Assembly (NCBI GenBank): GCA_020248905.1
Contig: JADCGR010000027.1
Coordinates: forward strand, 1 to 34,622
Length of the DNA: 34,622 nt
Direction: 5' to 3'
Source of the DNA: Curvibacter sp.
GTDB taxonomy: Bacteria; Pseudomonadota; Gammaproteobacteria; Burkholderiales; Burkholderiaceae_C
In this document: one piece after another, positions 10,342 through 18,060 of the stretch
How positions within the stretch are numbered: position 1 is the first letter of the stretch
Layout: each line of letters opens with the position of its first letter
Notes under the pieces: model-generated
Databases searched by the model: none
What the model saw: only the letters and a program-made list of their open reading frames with translations
Told to the model about the DNA's origin: nothing
Position numbers and translations under genes: made by a program

Positions 10342-11262
10342 ATGAGTGCCGTCTTGCAACTGATTCGTCAGCGATTCAGCCCATCTCCAGCCGGAGACAT
10401 TGACCAAAAGACTTCTTCGATGATTCGGGCAATACCCGGGTCCTCTCACTTGGTTCTCGACTCACCTCACAGCGGAACCGACTATCCCGCCGACTTTTCT
10501 CCGTCCTGCGATATGGACGTCTTGCGCAGAGCAGAAGATACACATGTTGACCGTTTGTACGCGTTCGCACCGGCATTGGGCATTGCTTGGGTGGAAGCCC
10601 TCTTTCCGCGAAGCTATCTTGACGTGAACCGCTCGCTACACGAGATAGATCCCCATTTGTTGGCGGCGCCTTGGCCGATTCCCACAAGCATGGACGCCGG
10701 GATGCTCTCAAAAGTGAAGCTGGGCAAGGGTCTCATTTGGCGCTGTACAGATGACGGCACGCCGATCTATAGCCGCAAGCTGACAGAAAGAGAGGTCTTC
10801 GGACGGATTGACCGTTGCTGGACACCCTACCATGCTGCGGTCGCAGAGGCGATTGAGTGTGCTCACGCCAGACACGGCTACTCCATTCATGTCAACTGTC
10901 ACTCCATGCCGTCGGTGGCTGATCGCTTTGCGACTGATTTTCCTGGGCTGGAGCATTCGGACTTTGTCGTGGGCAACCGGGACGAAACGACATCAAGCGC
11001 AGCTCTGGGGCAAGCCATTTGTGCACACCTCAGGTCGTTAGGGTTCAGTGTTTCCTACAACCATCCATACAAGGGCGCGGAGCTAGTACGCAGATACAGC
11101 GACCCAGCATCCCATCGTCACAGCGTACAGTTGGAAATCAATCGCAGGTTGTATATGAATGAGCTGACTTTGGAGATTTCCTCCAGTTTCGGCATTTTTC
11201 AAGAAGCCTTGTTGTCGCTGATTGAACTGTTGTTGCGCACGGATACGCGATCCATGCCATGA
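10342..11262 (+). CDS. N-formylglutamate amidohydrolase family protein
   Basis: This family (HutG/FGase fold) removes formyl or related acyl groups from amino acids using a zinc-type site. Conserved stretches visible are LVLDSPHSGTDYP, RRAEDTHVDRLYAF, PRSYLDVNRSLHEIDP, SIHVNCHSMPSVADRF and QLEINRRLYMNE, in the family order. The ATG at 10342 gives 306 residues; a TTG at 10330 overlapping the upstream stop is the alternative. The closeness to the Bug gene suggests import followed by hydrolysis of one compound, but no histidine-degradation genes are nearby. The substrate may therefore be something other than N-formylglutamate. Confidence 0.88.
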   Translation: MSAVLQLIRQRFSPSPAGDIDQKTSSMIRAIPGSSHLVLDSPHSGTDYPADFSPSCDMDVLRRAEDTHVDRLYAFAPALGIAWVEALFPRSYLDVNRSLHEIDPHLLAAPWPIPTSMDAGMLSKVKLGKGLIWRCTDDGTPIYSRKLTEREVFGRIDRCWTPYHAAVAEAIECAHARHGYSIHVNCHSMPSVADRFATDFPGLEHSDFVVGNRDETTSSAALGQAICAHLRSLGFSVSYNHPYKGAELVRRYSDPASHRHSVQLEINRRLYMNELTLEISSSFGIFQEALLSLIELLLRTDTRSMP

Positions 11263-11339
11263 CCCATTTGGCAGGGGGCCGCTTGGAGCACTTGATGTAA
11301 ATCCTGGTTTTTTGCGATCAGTACACCGACGAGCATCTC

Positions 11340-12941
11340 GTGCGCTTTTCTTCTTTGATGCGAGGGTTGACAATTCGCTTTCGTATGCTCAGTGCGATTG
11401 CGGTGGTCCTAGCTCTGCTAGGTCTTCTTGGGGGCGCCGGGATATTCGGCATGTTCCGCATCCACGATATCAGCGAGAAGGTCATTACCAGATCGCTTAC
11501 ATGGGTAGAGCATCTGACCAGTATTCGATACAGCCTGGCCCTGATTCGTCGCCATGAGAAGGACATGATCATTCAGTATGAGAGGCCAGAAGCAGTCAAG
11601 AGGATTCGGGCTAGCTGGCAGGAGGACCTCGAGCGAACAGGGATGTCACTCACCGAACTACAAGCTAGTGTTTCGACTGACCGCGAGGACGTGTTCATCA
11701 AGATATTGGCACATCTTAGGAGCTACGAGGCGCTTTACTCTCAAGTTGCGGCTCAGCTGGAGGCGAGCGGCTACGATTCCGCGACGACCGCCAACCGAAT
11801 GAGCGCTCGCGCGGTAGCGGAATTCGATGCTGCAGATAGGCTTCTAGCAGAAATGCACGAAGCCTTGCGGCAACAGGCTGCAGAGGCTTTGGAGATCAAG
11901 AACTTGGTGCTTAAGCAAACGCTGATCGTGTTTGCTGGTTTGGTCGTTTTGACGGTGGTTATCGTTGTTCCACTAACCTTGATCAACATGCAGGCTATCT
12001 GTCGGCCGCTTGAGGAAGCGCAGGGGCTTTCTCATGCAATCGCAAACGGAGACCTCTCTCAGAGCATTTTGGTAGTTGGGTGCGATGAGGTGGCTGACTT
12101 GCAGTGTTCCTTGGAGCGAATGCGCGATCGATTGGGCTCCATCGTGTCGCAGGTGCTGGATTCCAGTGAGTACGTTGCCACGGCGAGCCGTGAGATTGCC
12201 ATAGGAAACCAGGACCTGTCCCTCCGAACCGAGCAGACTGCCGGCAACGTGCAGCAAACGGGGTCATCGATCGCCCTTCTCACACGCCATGTCGAACAAA
12301 CTTTCCGTTCGGCACAGCTCGCAGATCAGCTCGCCGCGGAGGCCTCGGCTGCGGCTGTTAACGGCGGTGAGGTTGTTGAGCAGGTAGCGCAAAGCATGCG
12401 CAGTATCTCGGAGGCTAGCTACAGGATCAACGGCATCATAGAGCTCATCGACTCCATTGCTTTTCAGACGAACATCCTTGCTCTGAATGCGGCTGTTGAA
12501 GCAGCGCGAGCGGGCGAATTCGGGCGCGGCTTTGCCGTGGTTGCCAGTGAGGTTCGTTCTCTGTCACAGCGCGCCGCCGCTGCCGCAGGTGAGATCAAGG
12601 GGCTGATAGGGAACAGCGTTGTGGTGGTTGAAGCGGGAGTCAAGCTGACGCAGGAGGCGGGTAATGCCATGGCTGATATCGTCAGCGGCGTGAAACGTGT
12701 CAATGACATCATCGGCGAGATCGCCGCGGCCGCTGGCAGCCAGACTAACGGGATCGCCGAAGTGAGTCGGGCGGCTCGTGAGATTGACCGCATGACCCAG
12801 CAAAACGCTGCATTGGTCGAGCAGTCGACTGCGGCAACGGAGTCATTGCGTGAGCAGGCTGATCGGCTAGCGCAGATGGTTCGCCAGTTCCGCCTCGCTA
12901 CCCCGACCGCACTGCTCGTACCGCCACACCACCACCTCTGA
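11340..12941 (+). CDS. Methyl-accepting chemotaxis protein (second copy)
   Basis: This chemoreceptor has a membrane helix near the N-terminus (MLSAIAVVLALLGLLGGAGI), a helical periplasmic sensor of about 150 residues and a second membrane helix (LIVFAGLVVLTVVIVVPLTL). A HAMP segment leads to a full signalling hairpin with [19 protein letters not shown] at the tip. The start is either GTG 11340, with GAG about seven bases upstream, or ATG 11358. Its base composition (29 G/C in the 60 bases 11461-11520) is far below that of the first receptor in this window (43 of 60 at 6541-6600), so it is not a recent duplicate. It may belong to the same transferred block as the LysR/Bug/amidohydrolase genes. 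Confidence 0.94.
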   Translation: MRFSSLMRGLTIRFRMLSAIAVVLALLGLLGGAGIFGMFRIHDISEKVITRSLTWVEHLTSIRYSLALIRRHEKDMIIQYERPEAVKRIRASWQEDLERTGMSLTELQASVSTDREDVFIKILAHLRSYEALYSQVAAQLEASGYDSATTANRMSARAVAEFDAADRLLAEMHEALRQQAAEALEIKNLVLKQTLIVFAGLVVLTVVIVVPLTLINMQAICRPLEEAQGLSHAIANGDLSQSILVVGCDEVADLQCSLERMRDRLGSIVSQVLDSSEYVATASREIAIGNQDLSLRTEQTAGNVQQTGSSIALLTRHVEQTFRSAQLADQLAAEASAAAVNGGEVVEQVAQSMRSISEASYRINGIIELIDSIAFQTNILALNAAVEAARAGEFGRGFAVVASEVRSLSQRAAAAAGEIKGLIGNSVVVVEAGVKLTQEAGNAMADIVSGVKRVNDIIGEIAAAAGSQTNGIAEVSRAAREIDRMTQQNAALVEQSTAATESLREQADRLAQMVRQFRLATPTALLVPPHHHL

Positions 12942-13120
12942 CCAAGACGATGCGGTCAGTTTCCGTGTCTATGAGGACTGACTTTTCTTGGCGCGGGGGC
13001 GTGTGTGTCCGACGATTCAATCGGGGAAGGTGGTGCGTCAATGCTCGCTTCGCTCAGTAGTGGGTGAGCAAAGCCGGGGACTAGGATGCGTTTTGGGGCT
13101 CGCCAGTTTGGCGCATCACC

Positions 13121-14554
13121 TCACACACCATGGCCTCGCGCCAGCTGCCAGGCCAGGGCGTTGTGGCGCTCGATGAGCACGCCCATGTCGACCGTCGTGA
13201 GCTGTCCTTCGCGCACCACCACGTTGCCGTTGACCACGGTGTAGTCGGTGTTCTCGCTGGCGCAGAGCAGCAGGGCACCCACGGGGTCGTGCACGGCGCC
13301 GCCTGCCATGGCCAGGGTGTCGGTGCGGTAGACGGCGAGGTCGGCGCACTTGCCCGGCGCAATCTGGCCGATGTCGCTGCGACCCAGCACCCGGGCGCCG
13401 CCGCGCGTGGCCAGCCACAGCGCATCGCGCGGGGTCATCTCGCCAGGGCCGGTGTCGCAGCCGTATGTGCTGCGGCCATCGGGCCCGATGGCCGGTGGCT
13501 CCAGGGCCTTGCCCACGCGGGCCAGCAGCATGGCCTGGCGCGCTTCATTCAGCAGGTGGCCCGCGTCGTTGCTGGCGCTGCCGTCCACGCCCAGACCCAC
13601 AGGCACACCGAGGTTGAGGAGCTTGCGCAGCGGCAGGATGCCGCTGGCCAGGCGCATATTGCTGCAGGGGCAGTGGGCGATGCCGGTGCCGGTCTTGGCA
13701 AAAAGATAGCTGCCATGCTCGTCGAGCTTGACGCAGTGGGCGTGCCACACGTCCTCGCCAACCCAGCCCAGCTCTTCGACGTACTCAGCGGGTGTGCAGT
13801 TGAAGTGCTCGCGCGTGTAGGCGATGTCATGGTCGTTCTCGGCCAGGTGGGTGTGCAGGCGCACGCCGTAGGCGCGGGCGAGCTTGGCCGACTCACGCAT
13901 CAGGTCCTGGCTCACGGTGAAGGGCGAACAGGGCGCCACGGCGACGTTGAGCATCGCGCCCGGCCGGGTGTCGTGCCAGGTTTCGATCAGGCGACGGGTT
14001 TCCTGGAGGATGAACTCTTCCTTCTCCACCACACGGTCGGGCGGCAGGCCGCCCTGGCTCTCGCCCACGCTCATGCTGCCGCGCGTGGCGGTGAAGCGGA
14101 TACCGATGGTCTGGGCCGCCTCGATGCTGTCGTCCAGGCGCACGCCGTTGGGATAGATGTAGAGATGGTCGCTGCTGGTGGTGCAGCCGGAGAGCAGCAG
14201 CTCGGCCATGGCGACCTGGTTGGAGACCTTGACCATCTCGGGCGTGAGCCCGGCCCAGATCGGATACAGGCCCTTGAGCCAGGAAAACAGCTCGGCGTTC
14301 TGCACGCCGGGTATGGCCCGCGTGAGGCACTGCACCATGTGGTGATGCGTGTTGACCATGCCGGGCACCACTAGGTGCCTGCGGGCGTCGATCACTTCGT
14401 CGGCCTGCGCGCGCAGGGTCGCCAGATCGCTGCCTGCAGGCAGAACCTGTTCGATGAAACCATCGCGAATGTAGAGCGACGCGTCCTTCAGTTCGGTGCG
14501 GGCATCGTCCTGGGTGGCGATACAGCGGGCGTTTTGGATCAGCAGGGTAGTCAT
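13121..14554 (-). CDS. 8-oxoguanine deaminase (amidohydrolase superfamily)
   Basis: The enzyme deaminates 8-oxoguanine to urate, and related proteins act on guanine or s-triazines. The 477-residue sequence has the subtype III amidohydrolase ligands: PGMVNTHHHMVQCLTRAIPG, LHTHLAENDHD, VWHAHCVKLDEHG and LGVDGSASNDAGHLLNEAR, with the metal-binding aspartate in the last. The WLKGLYPIWAGLTPEMV and GCTTSSDHLYIYP stretches closely resemble the Pseudomonas aeruginosa 8-oxoguanine deaminase group. It is last in the xdhA-xdhB-channel row, but a terminator lies between it and the channel gene. Context (xanthine dehydrogenase, purine importer, adenine deaminase) supports a purine substrate. Guanine deaminase is the main alternative. 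Confidence 0.88.
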   Translation of the reverse strand: MTTLLIQNARCIATQDDARTELKDASLYIRDGFIEQVLPAGSDLATLRAQADEVIDARRHLVVPGMVNTHHHMVQCLTRAIPGVQNAELFSWLKGLYPIWAGLTPEMVKVSNQVAMAELLLSGCTTSSDHLYIYPNGVRLDDSIEAAQTIGIRFTATRGSMSVGESQGGLPPDRVVEKEEFILQETRRLIETWHDTRPGAMLNVAVAPCSPFTVSQDLMRESAKLARAYGVRLHTHLAENDHDIAYTREHFNCTPAEYVEELGWVGEDVWHAHCVKLDEHGSYLFAKTGTGIAHCPCSNMRLASGILPLRKLLNLGVPVGLGVDGSASNDAGHLLNEARQAMLLARVGKALEPPAIGPDGRSTYGCDTGPGEMTPRDALWLATRGGARVLGRSDIGQIAPGKCADLAVYRTDTLAMAGGAVHDPVGALLLCASENTDYTVVNGNVVVREGQLTTVDMGVLIERHNALAWQLARGHGV

Positions 14555-14603
14555 GGTTTCATTCTCGCACCGCCCTTTGTATGGATGCTCGGCCGTGGAA
14601 AAA

Positions 14604-14627
14604 AAAGGGCCGGCAAGCCGGCCCTTT
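14604..14627 (-). terminator. Rho-independent terminator after the channel gene
   Basis: AAAGGGCCGGC and GCCGGCCCTTT form a perfect 11-bp stem with an AA loop. On the minus strand the stem is followed by TTTTTT. It begins about 20 bases after the stop of the Tsx-like gene, so it ends the xdhA-xdhB-channel transcript before the 8-oxoguanine deaminase gene. Confidence 0.85.
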
Positions 14628-14647
14628 GGGCGCTCTGGAGACGAGGC

Positions 14648-15502
14648 TCAGAACTTGTAGGTGGCCAACAGAATCGGCGACACCGACTTGCAGGTGTTGG
14701 TGATGCCACCCGTGGTGGTGCCGTTCTTGCTGTTGTCGCAGCCGAACTTGTTGCCCCAGTACTCGACGCCCACACCGGCCTGCAGACCGCTCTTGGGGCC
14801 GGCGATGTCGAACATCATGGTGGCGCGCAGCAACACCTCGGTGGCGGTTTCGTTTCCGAAGCCGTCCTTGCCCTTGGGGCCCACCACATCGAGGAAGCCG
14901 TCAAAAGAACCCAGACCTGCGACCGGAATGGACCAGGAGCTGGTCAGCGCCAAGGTCGGATCGAAGTCCACCGCGCGCTTGCCGGCCGAGGCCAGGCTGT
15001 TGTTGTTCTGCTCCTTGTAGACCTCCAGGCCGACGTTCCAGAAGCCGGCCTTGACCGGCAGATCAGCACTCATGCCCACGCGCAGCTTGGCGGGCGCGGG
15101 AGCAAACTGGGTGTTCTTGGCGCCCAGATCCACGCGGCCCGTCAGGTAGAGGTCTTTGGCGAAGCCGTAGCCGCCCTTGTTGCCGGTGAGGGCCGACAGC
15201 GAGAAACTGCGCTTGTAGAAGCCGTACCACTCGGTGGCGCCGGCTTCGGAGCCATTGGCTGGATCGTTCTTGTCGGACTTGAGGAAGTCGATGACAAACA
15301 GATTGGTGCCGAGCTTGTCGCCACTGACGTGGGTGAAGTTCAACACGTTCTTGGCCACCTTGTCGAAGGTGCCGGGCTCGGACTGTCCCGAGTAGTAGCG
15401 ATAGCCGACGCTGTCGGAGCTCTAGTCGGCGGCTGTCGCCGGCATAGTGGTGATGGCGGTCGCGGTGAGGATAAGAGCGGGTAGAGAGATGGTCGTGCGC
15501 AT
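14648..15502 (-). pseudogene. Tsx-like nucleoside-channel outer-membrane protein, interrupted by an amber codon
   Basis: Reading from an ATG with AAGGAAAG just upstream gives a signal peptide, MRTTISLPALILTATAITTM followed by PATAAD, then a TAG codon at 15422-15424. The same frame continues SSDSVGYRYYSGQSEPGTFD and runs 236 residues from the next ATG to the end. In such channels the mature protein commonly begins with a tryptophan-containing segment, so TGG to TAG is the likely change. The body has alternating beta-strand character and ends ILLATYKF, with the C-terminal phenylalanine expected of an outer-membrane barrel. Its place behind xdhB suggests a channel for purines or nucleosides. Without suppression only the part after the signal sequence could be made, which could not be exported. 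A sequencing error is possible. Confidence 0.75.
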
Positions 15503-15629
15503 GGGACTTTCCTTCATGGCGGTAGGTTGATAACGAGATGAAAAGCACTTCTTTGGTGCCTTGTGCATCTAGCAATTACCGCGCCAATCGAAGGGCCACT
15601 CCCTCGCAAGAAACCAATATGAGTGTGGC

Positions 15630-17918
15630 CTAGGCCCGCAGAGCACGCCAGACGCGCTCGGGCGTCGCCGGTGCATTCATGCTCACGCGGCCGTCGCTGC
15701 GAGTGGAGGCAATCGCGTCGCGGATGGCCTCCCACACGGCGATGCCCAGCATGAAGGGGGGCTCGCCCACCGCCTTGCTGCCGTGCACGTTGTCTTCCCG
15801 GTTGGGCTCGGGCCAGAAGTCCACCTGCAATCTCGCGGGCACATCACCCGTGGCGGGGATCTTGTAGGTGCTGGGCGCGTGGGTGGCCAGTTTGCCTTCG
15901 GCGGTCCAGACCAGCTCCTCGCTCGTGAGCCAGCCCATGCCCTGGATGAAGCCGCCTTCCACCTGGCCCACATCAATGGCAGGGTTGATGCTGTGGCCAA
16001 CGTCGTGCAGGATGTCGATGGCCAGCACGCGCGTCTCGCCGGTGAGCGCGTCAATGGCCACCTCGCAGCAGGCTGCACCGTAGGCGAAGTAGTAGAAGGG
16101 CCGGCCCGTAAGCGTGGTCTTGTCGTAATGGATCTTGGGCGTGCGGTAAAAGCCGTCGCTCCAGAGCTGGATGCGGTTGGCGTAGGCGGCCTTGACCACA
16201 TCGCGAAAATCGCGCGTGCTGCCTGCGGCCAGAACCTTGCCCCCGGCAAACTGCACCTCCCCCGCACCGCAACCCTGCAGGCCGGCCACAAAGGCAGCCA
16301 GGTTCTCGCGCACCTGACGTGCCGCAAACTGCGCGGCACGGCCGTTCAGATCGGTGCCGCTGGAGGCCGCAGTGGCACTGGCATTGGGCACACGCGCCGT
16401 GTCGCTCGCACTGAGTAGCACCCGATCCAGGGGCAGGCCGAGTTCGTCGGCCACGATCTGCGCCACCTTGGTGTGCAGACCCTGACCCATCTCGGTGCCA
16501 CCGTGGTTCACCAGCACGCTGCCGTCCGCATAAACGTGCACCAGCGCGCCCGCCTGGTTGAAGAGCGTGGCCGTAAAGCTGATGCCGAACTTCACCGGCG
16601 TGATCGCGATGCCTTTCCTGAGCACGCGGTGCCGGGCGTTCCAGTCGACAATCGCGGCACGGCGCTCGCGATACCGAGAGGTCTGCTCCAGTTTCTGTAG
16701 CAGGGGCTGGAGGATGTTGTCCTCCACCGTCATCTGGTAGTGGGTGACGTTACGCTCGGTGATGCCGTAGAGATTGCGCAGGCGCACGTCGAGCGGGTCG
16801 CGACCCAGCACGCGGGCCATATCCCCCAGGATGGTCTCGATGGCGATCACGCCCTGTGGCCCGCCAAAGCCGCGAAAGGCGGTGTGGCTCTGGGTGTGGG
16901 TCTTGCAGCGATAGCTGTCGATGCGCACATTGCTGAGGTAATAGGCGTTGTCACTGTGGAAGACGGCGCGGTCCGCCACGGGGCCTGAGAGATCTGCGCT
17001 GAAACCGCATTCGACGAGCTGGGTGAGCTGCAGTGCGGTGATGAGCCCGCTGTCGTCAAAGCCCACTGTGTAGTCGTAGGCAAAGGGATGGCGCTTGCCC
17101 GTGACCATGAAGTCATCGTCGCGATCCAGGCGCAGCTTGACGGGGCGGCCCGTCTTGCGCGCGGCCAGCGCGGCCCACACCGCCAGATGCCCGGCCTGCG
17201 TTTCCTTGCCACCAAAGCCGCCGCCCATGCGCCGGCATTCGACCCGCACACGGTGGTTGTCCAGGCCCAGCGCGTGCGCCACCCAGTGCTGGATCTCGCC
17301 CGGGTGCTGGGTGCTGCTGTAGATCAGCCACTGGTCCTGCTCCTGGGGGACGGCATACGCGATCTGTCCTTCCAGGTAGAAATGCTCCTGGCCGCCGACT
17401 TCAAAGCTGCCGCTGAGCGTGTGCTGGGCACGTTTCATGGCCTGCTCGGGATCGCCACGCTTGACGGTGACCGGCGGCAGCACATAACTTTGCGCGGCAT
17501 GCGCCTGGCGCGCCGTGAGCAAGGCAGGCAGCGCCATGATGTCCAGCTTCACCGCACGGGCGGCGCGGCGCGCCTGCATGACTGTGCGCGCCAGCACCAG
17601 GCCGACGACCTGGCCCACATGCTGCACGGTGTCGCGCGCAAAGATGGGCTCGTCGTGCACGAAGGTGGCCAGCAAGGGATCGCCGGGAACGTCCGCAGCG
17701 AGCACGACATCAACCACACCGGGCATTGCGCGCGCGGCGGCGGTATCGACGCCCAGGAGCCGGCCGTGGGCGACGGTGGAGAGAATGGGCGCGGCGTAGA
17801 GCGTGCCGCGCAGCTCGGGCAGATCGTCCACATAGGGCGCAAGGCCCTGGACCTGATGGCGTGCGCTCTCGTGGGCGACCGACTGGCCGCAGGCTGGCAA
17901 CGAGTCGTTCGCACTCAT
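15630..17918 (-). CDS. xdhB: Xanthine dehydrogenase molybdopterin-binding subunit
   Basis: This is the large catalytic subunit, holding the molybdenum cofactor that hydroxylates hypoxanthine and xanthine. The 762 residues show GHLAVWAALAARKTGRPVKL preceded by the cofactor loop RMGGGFGGKETQ, the substrate-site AFRGFGGPQG, GGTEMGQGLHTKVAQI, and the C-terminal SKAVGEPPFMLGIAVWEA, which carries the catalytic glutamate. All are intact, so the subunit looks functional. The ATG has GGAGG about eight bases upstream. It follows xdhA after a 142-base spacer filled with palindromic repeats and precedes the broken channel gene. Confidence 0.97.
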   Translation of the reverse strand: MSANDSLPACGQSVAHESARHQVQGLAPYVDDLPELRGTLYAAPILSTVAHGRLLGVDTAAARAMPGVVDVVLAADVPGDPLLATFVHDEPIFARDTVQHVGQVVGLVLARTVMQARRAARAVKLDIMALPALLTARQAHAAQSYVLPPVTVKRGDPEQAMKRAQHTLSGSFEVGGQEHFYLEGQIAYAVPQEQDQWLIYSSTQHPGEIQHWVAHALGLDNHRVRVECRRMGGGFGGKETQAGHLAVWAALAARKTGRPVKLRLDRDDDFMVTGKRHPFAYDYTVGFDDSGLITALQLTQLVECGFSADLSGPVADRAVFHSDNAYYLSNVRIDSYRCKTHTQSHTAFRGFGGPQGVIAIETILGDMARVLGRDPLDVRLRNLYGITERNVTHYQMTVEDNILQPLLQKLEQTSRYRERRAAIVDWNARHRVLRKGIAITPVKFGISFTATLFNQAGALVHVYADGSVLVNHGGTEMGQGLHTKVAQIVADELGLPLDRVLLSASDTARVPNASATAASSGTDLNGRAAQFAARQVRENLAAFVAGLQGCGAGEVQFAGGKVLAAGSTRDFRDVVKAAYANRIQLWSDGFYRTPKIHYDKTTLTGRPFYYFAYGAACCEVAIDALTGETRVLAIDILHDVGHSINPAIDVGQVEGGFIQGMGWLTSEELVWTAEGKLATHAPSTYKIPATGDVPARLQVDFWPEPNREDNVHGSKAVGEPPFMLGIAVWEAIRDAIASTRSDGRVSMNAPATPERVWRALRA

Positions 17919-17977
17919 GTTGAGGCCTCCACAGCACCAGAAAGCACGCTACGGCCCCAGCGCGGGGCGCCACGGAA

Positions 17978-18055
17978 CCGGCTATGCCGGGCCGTCGGTG
18001 CCGCGCCCCTCCCGCCGCAGGCGAGGGAGGGGGGAGACGCGTAGCGGCTCAGGGG
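17978..18055 (-). repeat. REP-like palindromic repeat in the xdhA-xdhB spacer
   Basis: The spacer is a string of GC-rich inverted repeats: CCGGC-TAT-GCCGG (17978-17990), CCCCTCCC with GGGAGGGG across an 11-base loop (18006-18032), and a GAG..GC-GTA-GC..CTC hairpin up to the CAGGGGGTGC end near 18057. Read in gene direction it starts AGCACCCCCTGAGCCGC right after the xdhA stop. The layout resembles the intergenic repeats common in Comamonadaceae genomes; that family match is from memory and not tested here. Confidence 0.6.
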
Positions 18056-18060
18056 GTGCT

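Noticed and set aside
13130-14374. 414-codon plus-strand ORF opposite the 8-oxoguanine deaminase
   Set aside because: Same kind of antisense shadow; no ribosome-binding site or domain.
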